The notes beneath the pieces were generated by a model. The model was not told where the DNA came from. It did no database searches and saw nothing but the letters and a program-made list of their open reading frames with translations. A program made the translations under genes and the position numbers. 64,000 nt of DNA from Enterococcus canintestini (lineage in GTDB: Bacteria > Bacillota > Bacilli > Lactobacillales > Enterococcaceae), in contig NZ_JXKG01000002.1 of the NCBI RefSeq assembly GCF_001885735.1, positions 62,001-126,000 on the forward strand, read 5' to 3'. This document shows positions 10,151 through 19,326 of the stretch, piece after piece (within the stretch, counting starts at the first letter, position 1; every line of letters begins with the position of its first letter).

Positions 10151-11260
10151 GTGAAACGTAGAATTATTTTTTTGTTGCTACTAGTAACTGCAATACTTGT
10201 GGTCTATTTACAACCGGTCTTCTTTGCGCGGCAAGCACCTGCCTATGATAGTCAAACAAATAAAGATATTAGTCAAACGAGCTTGAAATATAAACCAATT
10301 AAAGTTTCCGGCTATGCTGATTTAATTGGTAAAAGTTCAAGTGAATTAAGAAATCTTTTAGGCAAGCCACTGGTTAGTTATGACAGTGGCTTTGGCTATC
10401 GGGTGAATACGTATCAGACCGATAATGAAAACAGCTATATTGCGGCAAATATTCGTAATGGGAAAGTTGCAGCAGTAAAAATTGCCGGCAATGATGATAA
10501 ACATACCGCTCCTTTTAAATCGGGAATGACGATGAATGATTTAACCAAAGTAACCATGTTGTATCCCAATTTTTCATTGGATTACAACGGAGAGAAAATT
10601 CAGTTTGAACTGATGGAAGAAGACATGAATTATCGACCTCTTGTGGCTTTTACTAATGATACCTTTGCGATTCTCTTTTTTAATCAAAAAAAATCTCAAT
10701 TAATGGGAATTACTTATTTAGATAAACAAATGTTATTAGAATTAGCGCCTTATACTTCAATTGAAGGTCAACTACCTAAAGTGACAAAAGCACAATTAAC
10801 CAATTGGGATGAAGTCAATCGTTTAAAAGAAGCTTCGGCTTTTGAATTGTTAAATGTTTTAAGAAAATTAGAAGAGCGAGATGTCTATACAACGAACTTT
10901 ACTTTACAAGGACGTGCCGATGATATTAATGCCGACTTTTTGAAAGAACCAAAGCGATTTTTAAATGAAGAACGTTTTAAACAATTAGAACGAATGAATG
11001 ATGTAAGCAATCCTCAACCTTTCTTAATTGTTAGTGATGAATTTGATCAAATGTTAAAAAAAATGAAAATGCCAGCGATGTCAGGTTTTTATTATCGCCC
11101 CATGATTGATACAATGTTTCAAATTTTGTCTTTTTATAGTGATCCTTATTTGCATACTCGTTTTTTAAATGAAGGACAACAAAAAGTTGGTGTTGGCATT
11201 GATGAAGACAATATGGTAATCTTGTTAGAGGATACTGAAGAAACTAAGGATAGTGAATAA
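10151..11260 (+). CDS. CAP-associated-domain membrane-anchored protein (YlbC-like)
   Basis: 369-residue extracytoplasmic protein with an N-terminal signal anchor (KRRIIFLLLLVTAILVVYL). It occupies the conserved ylbC position before ylbF and ylbG. The region after the anchor fits the CAP-associated domain (GKSSSELRNLLGKP, then a beta-rich stretch to about 200). The C-terminal part is where YlbC proteins carry a CAP/SCP domain. Here the fold outline can be guessed (FELLNVLRKLEER, RADDINADF, VGVGIDEDN), but I cannot find the usual His/Glu cavity residues, so it may be a degenerate CAP domain. GTG 10151 follows a weak GTAGGG. Function unknown. Confidence 0.8.
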   Translation: MKRRIIFLLLLVTAILVVYLQPVFFARQAPAYDSQTNKDISQTSLKYKPIKVSGYADLIGKSSSELRNLLGKPLVSYDSGFGYRVNTYQTDNENSYIAANIRNGKVAAVKIAGNDDKHTAPFKSGMTMNDLTKVTMLYPNFSLDYNGEKIQFELMEEDMNYRPLVAFTNDTFAILFFNQKKSQLMGITYLDKQMLLELAPYTSIEGQLPKVTKAQLTNWDEVNRLKEASAFELLNVLRKLEERDVYTTNFTLQGRADDINADFLKEPKRFLNEERFKQLERMNDVSNPQPFLIVSDEFDQMLKKMKMPAMSGFYYRPMIDTMFQILSFYSDPYLHTRFLNEGQQKVGVGIDEDNMVILLEDTEETKDSE

Positions 11261-11261
11261 C

Positions 11262-11690
11262 GTGATTTACAACGAAGAAACATTACATCTAGTGCAGCTA
11301 TGTGAAAATTTAAGTGAGACAATTTGTGAGAGTTTGACTTTCCAACAATATGAAAACGCCCGTAATGAGATGACTTTGGATGACTCTGCTTTAACAGCGA
11401 AAGCAACTTTTCAAAAGGCAAAGGAAAGTTATGAGGAGTTAAGTCGCTTTGGTGAATATGCTCCAGGAATCAAAGAACAGCGCAAAGCACTTTATCAAAA
11501 AAAGCGTCAGCTAGACTTATGCGAATCGGTCGCTAATTTTCGCCAGGCAGAAACCCAGTTACAAGAGCTACTAGATAGTATTTGCCAGCAAGTGGCCTAT
11601 AGTTTTTCTGAAGATGTAAAAGTTGATTATGGAAATCCGTTTTTTGAAACAACCAAGTCTAATTGTGGAGGAAATTGTCATGCAAGTTGA
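11262..11690 (+). CDS. ylbF: YlbF/RicF family regulator
   Basis: 142-residue helical protein. In Bacillus YlbF joins YmcA and YaaT in the Y-complex (Ric), which carries iron-sulfur clusters and directs RNase Y processing of selected mRNAs. Matching features are the coiled helical core (FQKAKESYEELSRFGEY, then ALYQKKRQLDL), DVKVDYGNPFF, and a C-terminal Cys cluster CGGNCHAS like the Cys-rich tail of YlbF. An in-frame GTG at 11253 lies two bases after AAGGA (11246-11250) and inside the end of the previous gene, so GTG 11262 with 11-base spacing is preferred. The gene overlaps ylbG by 11 bases. Confidence 0.85.
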   Translation: MIYNEETLHLVQLCENLSETICESLTFQQYENARNEMTLDDSALTAKATFQKAKESYEELSRFGEYAPGIKEQRKALYQKKRQLDLCESVANFRQAETQLQELLDSICQQVAYSFSEDVKVDYGNPFFETTKSNCGGNCHAS

Positions 11691-12030
11691 TACAACAATA
11701 GAATTTAAACCAAAACAAAGACGCGGATTAATCGTCTGGGTTTATAGCTTACGTCAATTAAAAAATTTGAAACGCTATGGTTTAGTGCATTACGTTTCCC
11801 GCAAACTAAAATATGTCATATTGTATCTAGATGAAACTGGATTTGAAGAAACGATGGAAAAAATTGAACATTTGCACTTTGTTCGGAATGTTGAACCTTC
11901 TTATCGACCTGATGTAGAAATGAATTTTGCAGATAAAATCGGTACAAAGGCTGCTTATCAAGTGGCAGATGATGACGGTTTTGATGTGGAAGAAATGAAT
12001 ACGACCATTCGTTTAGCTGAAAACGTCTAA
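11680..12030 (+). CDS. ylbG: YlbG family protein (UPF0298)
   Basis: 116-residue small protein of the UPF0298/YlbG family; function unknown. Recognised from RRGLIVWVYSLRQLKNLKRYG and YVILYLDE near the N-terminus and from its fixed place between ylbF and rsmD in Firmicutes. The start is ATG 11680, eight bases after GGAGG (11667-11671); an upstream in-frame ATG at 11623 has no Shine-Dalgarno sequence and would read through the ylbF coding region. The acidic C-terminal tail (DVEMNF onward) is longer than the core domain. It is the last gene of the ylaN-to-ylbG run, as a terminator follows directly. Confidence 0.88.
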   Translation: MQVDTTIEFKPKQRRGLIVWVYSLRQLKNLKRYGLVHYVSRKLKYVILYLDETGFEETMEKIEHLHFVRNVEPSYRPDVEMNFADKIGTKAAYQVADDDGFDVEEMNTTIRLAENV

Positions 12031-12070
12031 AAGATTGCTGGCTTCTCATAAGAAGTCAGTGATCTTTTTT
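12030..12070 (+). terminator. Rho-independent terminator after ylbG
   Basis: AAGATTGCTGGCTTCT, loop CATA, AGAAGTCAGTGATCTT (12051-12066), then T-run to 12070. Long stem with a few G-U pairs. Confidence 0.88.
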
Positions 12071-12259
12071 ATATAGCAACAAATTATCTGATTTTTATAA
12101 AAAATAAAGCGGATCATGGAATGTGTTATTTCAAAACCAAAACAATCCGGTTATTTTTTTATTGAGCGAGTAGGGATACTTTTTATTTGAAAAGTTTGAA
12201 GTCAGTATAAAATTTTTTAGATTTGTCGCAGGCTTTAGACCCTCATTACTTCGCAGATA

Positions 12260-12268
12260 TGGTAAAAT
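12260..12268 (+). promoter_or_regulatory. Extended -10 promoter of rsmD-coaD-sepM
   Basis: TGGTAAAAT (TG at 12260-12261, -10 at 12263-12268), 32 bp before rsmD; no clear -35 box. The remaining 190 bp upstream to the ylbG terminator hold nothing I can identify. Confidence 0.5.
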
Positions 12269-12299
12269 ATTGTGGATACAACAGATGAGGTGAAATAAA

Positions 12300-14362
<2,063 letters not shown>

Positions 14363-14369
14363 TTTTTAA

Positions 14370-14440
14370 ATGGTAGCTAAAAATATATCTTCAAATTTAC
14401 CAGCATTCACAAACTAAACTGAGGTAATGTTAGCTACCAT
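14370..14440 (+). repeat. Long-loop inverted repeat between sepM and the DUF1149 gene
   Basis: Perfect 11-bp arms ATGGTAGCTAA (14370-14380) and TTAGCTACCAT (14430-14440) separated by 49 bp. No U-run follows, so it is not a standard terminator; it could be a processing site, mRNA stabiliser or operator. Confidence 0.6.
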
Positions 14441-14491
14441 ACTTTAAAAAAGCAACTCTAGCAAAAAGACAAAAACTTAGGAGGAAAACAA

Positions 14492-14872
14492 GTGGAAATA
14501 AAACGCCAAAAACCAGTAGTGGCTGCGTATCACTATGATCAACCAAACCCAGAACAAACTATTGAAACTAAACTACAAGTAGGCTTCACCCCTTTAAACA
14601 CAGAGGATCCAAACTATCCTAAAGAAAATTCAATTATTCGTTGTATTTTAGATTTTCGTTTAGTTTTTGAAGAATACATTATCTCAGGGCGGGTTAGTCA
14701 AATTAATCATGTAATTAATCGTAAAATAACTAATCAAACAGATGTTACAGAAGAAGAAGTTAGTGAGATTGTTGCACCATTGTTTGATATTGTAAAACGC
14801 TTGACTTATGAAGTTACAGAAATCGCAACTGATGAACCAGGGTTAACACTTAACTTTCAAACCGAAGCATAG
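14492..14872 (+). CDS. DUF1149 family protein
   Basis: 126-residue soluble protein that I recognise as DUF1149, a family of streptococci, enterococci and relatives with a SecB-like beta-sheet and helix layout; function unknown. Features: N-terminal basic start (EIKRQKPVVAAYHYD), a central strand-rich region (SIIRCILDFRLVFEEYIISG) and a helix ending VKRLTYEVTEI. GTG 14492 is placed eight bases after a good AGGAGG. The next gene starts nine bases after the stop with its own AGGAGA, so they form one transcript. Presence of this family supports a Lactobacillales origin. Confidence 0.8.
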   Translation: MEIKRQKPVVAAYHYDQPNPEQTIETKLQVGFTPLNTEDPNYPKENSIIRCILDFRLVFEEYIISGRVSQINHVINRKITNQTDVTEEEVSEIVAPLFDIVKRLTYEVTEIATDEPGLTLNFQTEA

Positions 14873-14881
14873 GAGAAAAAG

Positions 14882-15253
14882 ATGTTTACAGAAGATATTC
14901 AAATTATGTTATATGTGGATGATGTTAAAAAAGCGGTGGCTTTTTGGCAGGCGTTGGGTTTTGTTATTATTGAAGAACAAGAAGTTGACGGCACCAGCGT
15001 AGTAGAAATTGCGGCAAGTAAAAATGCGCAGGCTCATTTTGTTTTGTATGATCGGGAATTTATTGAAAGCAACTCACCAGAAGTTGCCACCAATTCTCCT
15101 TCTTTAATGTTTTTTAGCCAAGATATTGTGGCACTTTATCAAAAAATTGAGGAAATGGCTGTACCTTTAGGTGAGATGATTTCATTAGGTGAGCGCATGG
15201 TCTTTAATTTTGCTGATCCAGATGGTAATTATTTTGCCGTTTCAAGTATGTAA
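14882..15253 (+). CDS. VOC (glyoxalase/bleomycin-resistance) superfamily protein
   Basis: 123-residue single VOC module: beta-alpha-beta-beta-beta start IQIMLYVDDVKKAVAFWQAL and the closing strand FADPDGNYFAVSS typical of the superfamily. Such proteins are metal-dependent isomerases, dioxygenases or antibiotic-binding proteins. I cannot assign a substrate, and the usual metal ligands (His, Glu) are not all evident: the first strand has no His. ATG 14882 follows AGGAGA by six bases. It ends the DUF1149 transcript and is followed by the repeat and terminator. Confidence 0.8.
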   Translation: MFTEDIQIMLYVDDVKKAVAFWQALGFVIIEEQEVDGTSVVEIAASKNAQAHFVLYDREFIESNSPEVATNSPSLMFFSQDIVALYQKIEEMAVPLGEMISLGERMVFNFADPDGNYFAVSSM

Positions 15254-15255
15254 AG

Positions 15256-15380
15256 AAAGAGGTTGTGACAAAAGCGACCAGCTTCAAGAAATAAGACGAA
15301 ATTTTCGAAAATTGTTTTTCAAATTTTGGGGAATTCGTCTTATTTCCGAAGTAGCTGCTTCTGTCACACTGTTTATTCGG
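15256..15380. repeat. Dispersed imperfect-palindromic repeat (copy 2, single unit)
   Basis: The arm from GGTTGTGACAAAAGC through AATAAGACGAAAT (15290-15302) pairs with an arm holding ATTCGTCTTATTTCCGAAGTAGCT and GCTTCTGTCACAC, giving one very large imperfect hairpin. Its reverse complement aligns with the 4641 and 4764 units, sharing the 13-mer ATTTCGTCTTATT and nearby AACAATTT. It also shares a 21-bp identical block (15366-15386) with the element at 50541-50561, in opposite orientation. Confidence 0.82.
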
Positions 15381-15425
15381 AAATAGAGGTTGTGACAAGA
15401 CTTTTGTCACAACCTCTATTTTTTT
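15381..15425. terminator. Strong terminator at the end of the repeat element
   Basis: An 18-bp perfect stem: 15381-15398 (GAGGTTGTGACAA core) against 15404-15421, loop GACTT, then T-run. The A-rich 5' side may let it work in both directions, between the plus-strand VOC gene and the minus-strand efflux operon. Confidence 0.9.
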
Positions 15426-15461
15426 GTGCATTTTAAAAATGACGAGTACTGCTTTTTAGTG

Positions 15462-15551
15462 TTAACCATTATCTCTGGCAATAGCACCAGTGTCTTTTGC
15501 TTCTTTTAAATCTTTTTTGAATTGCTGCATAAGTTTTGTCAGCTTATTCAT
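15462..15551 (-). CDS. Candidate 29-codon small ORF coupled to the permease stop
   Basis: On the minus strand an ATG (A at 15551) overlaps the permease stop in the arrangement ATGAATAA and opens a 29-residue Lys-rich peptide (starts MNKLTKLMQQF, ends IARDNG). Stop-start overlap would allow reinitiation. There is no separate Shine-Dalgarno sequence, I know no family, and the ORF is short enough to be chance or the eroded end of a longer gene. Confidence 0.3.
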   Translation of the reverse strand: MNKLTKLMQQFKKDLKEAKDTGAIARDNG

Positions 15552-16767
15552 AACGCAATGCCTCAATTGGATCCAATCGAGCGGCTTTACGGGCAGGATA
15601 GACACCAAAGAAAATCCCAATGGCACTAGAAAATAATAGGACAAAAGCAATCGCACCTAATGAAAATTGAGCGGTAATATTTAAGGCGTTGGCGATGATT
15701 AAAGCCAATGATGCCCCTAGTAATAACCCAATCAATCCGCCGATTAAACACAAGATAACTGATTCTGTTAAAAATTGGAATAAAATATTATTGTTTGTTG
15801 CCCCCAGCGCTTTTCTGGTACCAATTTCTCTAGTTCTTTCCGTTACAGAGACTAACATAATATTCATTACCCCAATACCACCTACTAATAATGCAATTGC
15901 AGCAACAGCAGCAATAAAGTTAATGAATAAACCTAAAACATTATTGACTTCATCTAAAGCTTGTAAAAAATTGGTGGCCGTATAAATTTTATCGCCTACA
16001 GTGTCATGACGTACCGATAAGATATTAACAATTTGTTTTGAGATGGTATCAATATCATCTTTTGATTTTGCGATAACGGTCAAGTCGCTCATTTTTGTCG
16101 CATCTGGTTGCAAAGTAACCGCCGTAGTGAGGGGCATTGCTAAGTAGCCTGGCATTTTCTCACTATCAAATGAACCCATCATGTTTTCCATTGTGCCTTT
16201 TGTCACGCCAATAATGCGCAGAGTAATTTGGCCAGTTTGGTTTTTAACCGAAATTTTTTCACCGACCACATTTTCTCGTCCATTGAAAAAATAGCGGGCA
16301 GTATCGGCACTGATGATCGTTACCTTAGCATTTTCTTCGTATTCCGTTTGATTAAAGTAGCGACCATAAAGTAGTGTTTTATCCATCATTTGATTGGTAT
16401 ATTGTAAATCTGGCATCCCGGCAATTGCCATCCCAAATTTACTTTTATCATTTGCAGTCAAGCTTCCTTGAATGTTTGTAACCGGTGAGATGTGGTCAAT
16501 ATTTGGAATGCTACGTTTTAATGCTAACACATCTTGAGAGGTAATCTTTTGACTTTCAGTAGCGTCTTGGCTAGTGGAAACTGAGATAGTAGAAGCACCA
16601 AGGTCACTGAAAGTGCCGTTGATTTCTTTGGTGGCACCATTTCCGACTGCCAAAATTGCAATAACAGCACTAATTCCAATGATGATTCCTAGCATAGTCA
16701 AAAATGACCGCATTTTGTTGGCTAAGATACTATCTAATGCCATTTTAAAGCTTTCGCTTATCCCCAT
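15544..16767 (-). CDS. ABC transporter permease, MacB/YknZ-like
   Basis: 407-residue permease with the MacB topology: TM1 near the N-terminus (MRSFLTMLGIIIGISAVIAIL), a large extracytoplasmic MacB_PCD domain (about 45-270), then three TM segments in a FtsX-type C-terminal domain (ALLVGGIGVMNIML, REIGTRKALGA). It would work with the ATPase and adaptor encoded just upstream in a tripartite-like export or mechanotransmission system; YknXYZ of Bacillus gives resistance to a toxic peptide. ATG (A at 16767) follows GGGAGGG. Twelve bases separate it from the ATPase gene. Substrate unknown. Confidence 0.9.
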   Translation of the reverse strand: MGISESFKMALDSILANKMRSFLTMLGIIIGISAVIAILAVGNGATKEINGTFSDLGASTISVSTSQDATESQKITSQDVLALKRSIPNIDHISPVTNIQGSLTANDKSKFGMAIAGMPDLQYTNQMMDKTLLYGRYFNQTEYEENAKVTIISADTARYFFNGRENVVGEKISVKNQTGQITLRIIGVTKGTMENMMGSFDSEKMPGYLAMPLTTAVTLQPDATKMSDLTVIAKSKDDIDTISKQIVNILSVRHDTVGDKIYTATNFLQALDEVNNVLGLFINFIAAVAAIALLVGGIGVMNIMLVSVTERTREIGTRKALGATNNNILFQFLTESVILCLIGGLIGLLLGASLALIIANALNITAQFSLGAIAFVLLFSSAIGIFFGVYPARKAARLDPIEALRYE

Positions 16768-16779
16768 TTTTGACCCTCC

Positions 16780-17472
16780 CTATAATTTTTTTCGTTCTGA
16801 AACTGGATTGTCGGCGATAATTTCACCGTCTTTAAAGGACACAATCCGTTTGGTATATTGCGCAACATCCGGTTCATGGGTAACCATGACAACCGTCGTG
16901 CCGTTATCATTTAAGTCTTGAAAAATCTTCATGATTTCAAGTGTCGTTTTGGAATCAAGGTTACCAGTCGGCTCATCGGCCATTAAAACAACAGGATCAT
17001 TCACAATCGCCCGCGCAATTGCTACCCGTTGTTTTTGTCCACCTGAAATAGCATTGGGACGATGGTGAACGCGATCGGCTAACCCAACTTGTTCCAGCGC
17101 TTTTAATGCTCTATCTTTGCGTTCTGATTTTGAGATACCGGCATAGACTAAAGGGAGCGCAACGTTTTCTAATAACGTCATACGGGGCATTAAATTAAAT
17201 GACTGAAAGACAAAGCCAATTTCTTGGTTGCGGACTTTCGCACTTTGTACATCTGTTAAATGGGTAACGTTTTGGCCATTTAACAGATAAGTACCATCAT
17301 CAAAGCGATCCAATAAGCCTAAAATATTCATCATGGTCGACTTACCAGAACCACTTGGCCCCATAATAGAAGTGAATTCTCCTTCTGCGATATGAAGGTT
17401 GACATGTTTTAAAGCCATTAATTCTTCACCGCCAGTACGGTAAATTTTCACGACATTTTTCAAATCAATCAT
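16780..17472 (-). CDS. ABC transporter ATP-binding protein, MacB/YknY-like
   Basis: 230-residue ATPase of the LolD/MacB-type exporter class. Walker [10 protein letters not shown], signature [13 protein letters not shown], Walker [15 protein letters not shown] and the switch His in VTHEPDVA are all intact. The extra [18 protein letters not shown] and [11 protein letters not shown] patterns fit the class. ATG (A at 17472) follows AGTAGGTGAT. It is the middle gene of a three-gene minus-strand operon (adaptor, ATPase, permease). Confidence 0.94.
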   Translation of the reverse strand: MIDLKNVVKIYRTGGEELMALKHVNLHIAEGEFTSIMGPSGSGKSTMMNILGLLDRFDDGTYLLNGQNVTHLTDVQSAKVRNQEIGFVFQSFNLMPRMTLLENVALPLVYAGISKSERKDRALKALEQVGLADRVHHRPNAISGGQKQRVAIARAIVNDPVVLMADEPTGNLDSKTTLEIMKIFQDLNDNGTTVVMVTHEPDVAQYTKRIVSFKDGEIIADNPVSERKKL

Positions 17473-17480
17473 TTTATCAC

Positions 17481-18341
17481 CTACTCTTTAGTGACGGCGC
17501 TACCGTCTTTAAGGTTAGAAGCAGGGGATAAGACAACACTAGCACCATTTGTAAGCCCGTCTTTAATCACAATAAATTGATCAGATTGAATACCTGTTTG
17601 AACTTTTATCAGGTGAACTTTGTTATCTTTTACTTCGTAGACGATTGGTTCGTTTTTGTCATTATATGTTAGTGCTTCGATTGGAATCGCTAGGGCATCT
17701 TTTTCTGTTGCAATGGTGATAGTTACATCGGCTGAAAAACCTGCGTATAATTCTTTTGGTTTATCATCAAAAGTTACGACTGCGCCTAATGTAGCACCGC
17801 CAGTCGCTGTTTGAGAGGCTGTAGCAGTAGGATCTTTTTCTGTCACTTTGCCATTATAGTCGTGGCCTCCAGATGAAATGACAGCTTTTTGATCTACATT
17901 TACTTGTCGTGCTTCTGAATTAGATAAGGCTAATTGCACTTTTAAATTGGCTAAATCAGCAATAACAATTGCAGCTTTTCCTTGTTGTGCGCTAGTATCT
18001 GATTGGCCACTTTTAATATTTACTTCTGTGACAGTACCGGCCATGCTAGCAGATAAAGTTAAACCACTATCGTAAGTAGCTAAAACTTGATCTTTTTTGA
18101 CTTCATCGCCAACTTTAACATTAAGTTCTGTGACATTCCCTGTGCCAATCAGGTTTTCAGTTTGATTGGGAATTAAAGTCCCCGTTGTGCTTAATGTCTC
18201 TGTGACATCCATTTTTTTGGCAGTAGCACTTCGAATGGCAATCGTTTCGTTTTTACTACTTCCGCCATTAAATAAAGCAAAGCCAACTGCTCCAATAATG
18301 ACGATACCTGCTAATAGCATACCAATTGTTTTTTTCTGCAT
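17481..18341 (-). CDS. Efflux adaptor (HlyD/MFP family), YknX-like
   Basis: 286-residue membrane-fusion/adaptor protein of the exporter. N-terminal anchor (GMLLAGIVIIGAVGFALF), a lipoyl-like segment with the TENLIGTGNVTELNVKVGDEVKK pattern split by little or no helical hairpin, beta-barrel domain, and a membrane-proximal domain near the end (ALAIPIEALTY, VKVQTGIQ-like). It is shorter than Gram-negative MacA because the long coiled-coil hairpin is almost absent. Upstream in-frame starts at 18362 and 18350 exist; ATG 18341 follows AAAAGAG. First gene of the operon. Confidence 0.87.
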   Translation of the reverse strand: MQKKTIGMLLAGIVIIGAVGFALFNGGSSKNETIAIRSATAKKMDVTETLSTTGTLIPNQTENLIGTGNVTELNVKVGDEVKKDQVLATYDSGLTLSASMAGTVTEVNIKSGQSDTSAQQGKAAIVIADLANLKVQLALSNSEARQVNVDQKAVISSGGHDYNGKVTEKDPTATASQTATGGATLGAVVTFDDKPKELYAGFSADVTITIATEKDALAIPIEALTYNDKNEPIVYEVKDNKVHLIKVQTGIQSDQFIVIKDGLTNGASVVLSPASNLKDGSAVTKE

Positions 18342-18386
18342 GTATTTCACTCTTTTCCCCATAGTTTATGACAAGGTGTCGTTTCC

Positions 18387-18416
18387 ATTCTAAAGGTTTT
18401 TCTAACTGGTGTCCAA
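18387..18416 (-). promoter_or_regulatory. Promoter of the efflux operon
   Basis: On the minus strand TTGGAC (18411-18416), 18-bp spacer, TAGAAT (18387-18392). It lies back to back with the promoter of the phosphatase gene. Confidence 0.5.
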
Positions 18417-18425
18417 ATATAGTTA

Positions 18426-18456
18426 TTGAAAGTTTTGTGAAGTTTTTTGGTATAAT
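18426..18456 (+). promoter_or_regulatory. Promoter of the metallophosphatase gene
   Basis: TTGAAA (18426-18431), 19-bp spacer, and an extended -10 TGGTATAAT ending at 18456. Confidence 0.6.
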
Positions 18457-18474
18457 TTAGGTGAGGTGAGGAAG

Positions 18475-19209
18475 ATGAAAAAACATGTATATGCTATTGG
18501 CGATATTCACGGTGAGTACCAGTTGTTTAAAAAACTTTTAGCATATTTTGATTCAACCCAACATCAGCTTGTCTTGCTGGGGGATTTAAATGATCGCGGA
18601 AAACGCAGTAAAGAATGTTTATTATTAGGGCAAAATTTGGTGGATCAATTTGGCGCGATTTATTTACGAGGCAATCACGAAGAATACCTTTTGCAATTTT
18701 TAACCAAACCAGAAGATTGGTTTCCTTCTTATTTACACAATGGCGGCAAAGAAACGATTGAAAGTCTTTTGCATCCAGGGGCGTGTGAGGAGTATTCTCC
18801 CACTGAAATTGCGTTAATGATTCGTAGTCGTTATCGCGATTTGCTTGATTTTTTAACAAAGCGCCCCTTATATTACGAATGGAATGATTACATCTTTGTC
18901 CATGCTGGTGTAGATTTAACTAAAAAAGATTGGCATGATACTGCTTTAGCTGATTTTATTTGGATCAGAGAACCCTTTCATCAAGGTAAAAATAAGACTG
19001 GAAAAAAGATTGTTTTTGGTCACACGATTACGCCGTTACTCCATGGCGATATGAAGACGACAGACTTATGGTTATCAGATAATAAAATTGGGATTGATGG
19101 CGGTGGTGTCTTTGGTGGTTCAATTCACGGTGTGGTTTTTAATCAAAAGGGAATTGTCCAAGATATTGAATACCAAAATTTAACGGGGCCATGGCAACCA
19201 GATTTTTAA
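18475..19209 (+). CDS. PPP-type metallophosphatase (Ser/Thr phosphatase-like)
   Basis: 244-residue calcineurin-like phosphoesterase with the three PPP signatures in order: GDIHGEY (near residue 10), GDLNDRG and RGNHEEYLL. A later FVHAG and FGHT supply the remaining metal His residues. Bacterial members remove phosphate from proteins or cleave dinucleoside polyphosphates (PrpA/ApaH-like); the sequence does not decide which. A GTG at 18466 is in frame but lies inside the Shine-Dalgarno region GAGGTGAGG, so ATG 18475 is chosen. Monocistronic, with its own promoter and terminator. Confidence 0.87.
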   Translation: MKKHVYAIGDIHGEYQLFKKLLAYFDSTQHQLVLLGDLNDRGKRSKECLLLGQNLVDQFGAIYLRGNHEEYLLQFLTKPEDWFPSYLHNGGKETIESLLHPGACEEYSPTEIALMIRSRYRDLLDFLTKRPLYYEWNDYIFVHAGVDLTKKDWHDTALADFIWIREPFHQGKNKTGKKIVFGHTITPLLHGDMKTTDLWLSDNKIGIDGGGVFGGSIHGVVFNQKGIVQDIEYQNLTGPWQPDF

Positions 19210-19236
19210 GTGTTTAATAAAAAGAAGTGTTAAAAG

Positions 19237-19267
19237 GAGGTGACGTTTTATCGTCACCTCTTTTTTT
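19237..19267 (+). terminator. Rho-independent terminator after the phosphatase gene
   Basis: GAGGTGACG (19237-19245), loop TTTTAT, CGTCACCTC (19252-19260), T-run. Confidence 0.92.
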
Positions 19268-19289
19268 GCATAATCAAGGAGCTATTCTG

Positions 19290-19298
19290 TGTTAAAAT
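19290..19298 (+). promoter_or_regulatory. Extended -10 promoter of tex
   Basis: TGTTAAAAT (TG at 19290-19291, -10 at 19293-19298) without a clear -35; the Shine-Dalgarno AAAGGTGAG follows. Confidence 0.5.
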
Positions 19299-19326
19299 AG
19301 ATGGGTCAAAAGAAAGGTGAGATGAC

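Noticed and set aside
15462-15656. 64-codon version of the minus-strand ORF after the permease
   Set aside because: Its first part is an out-of-frame shadow of the permease C-terminus; only the 29 codons after the permease stop could be real.
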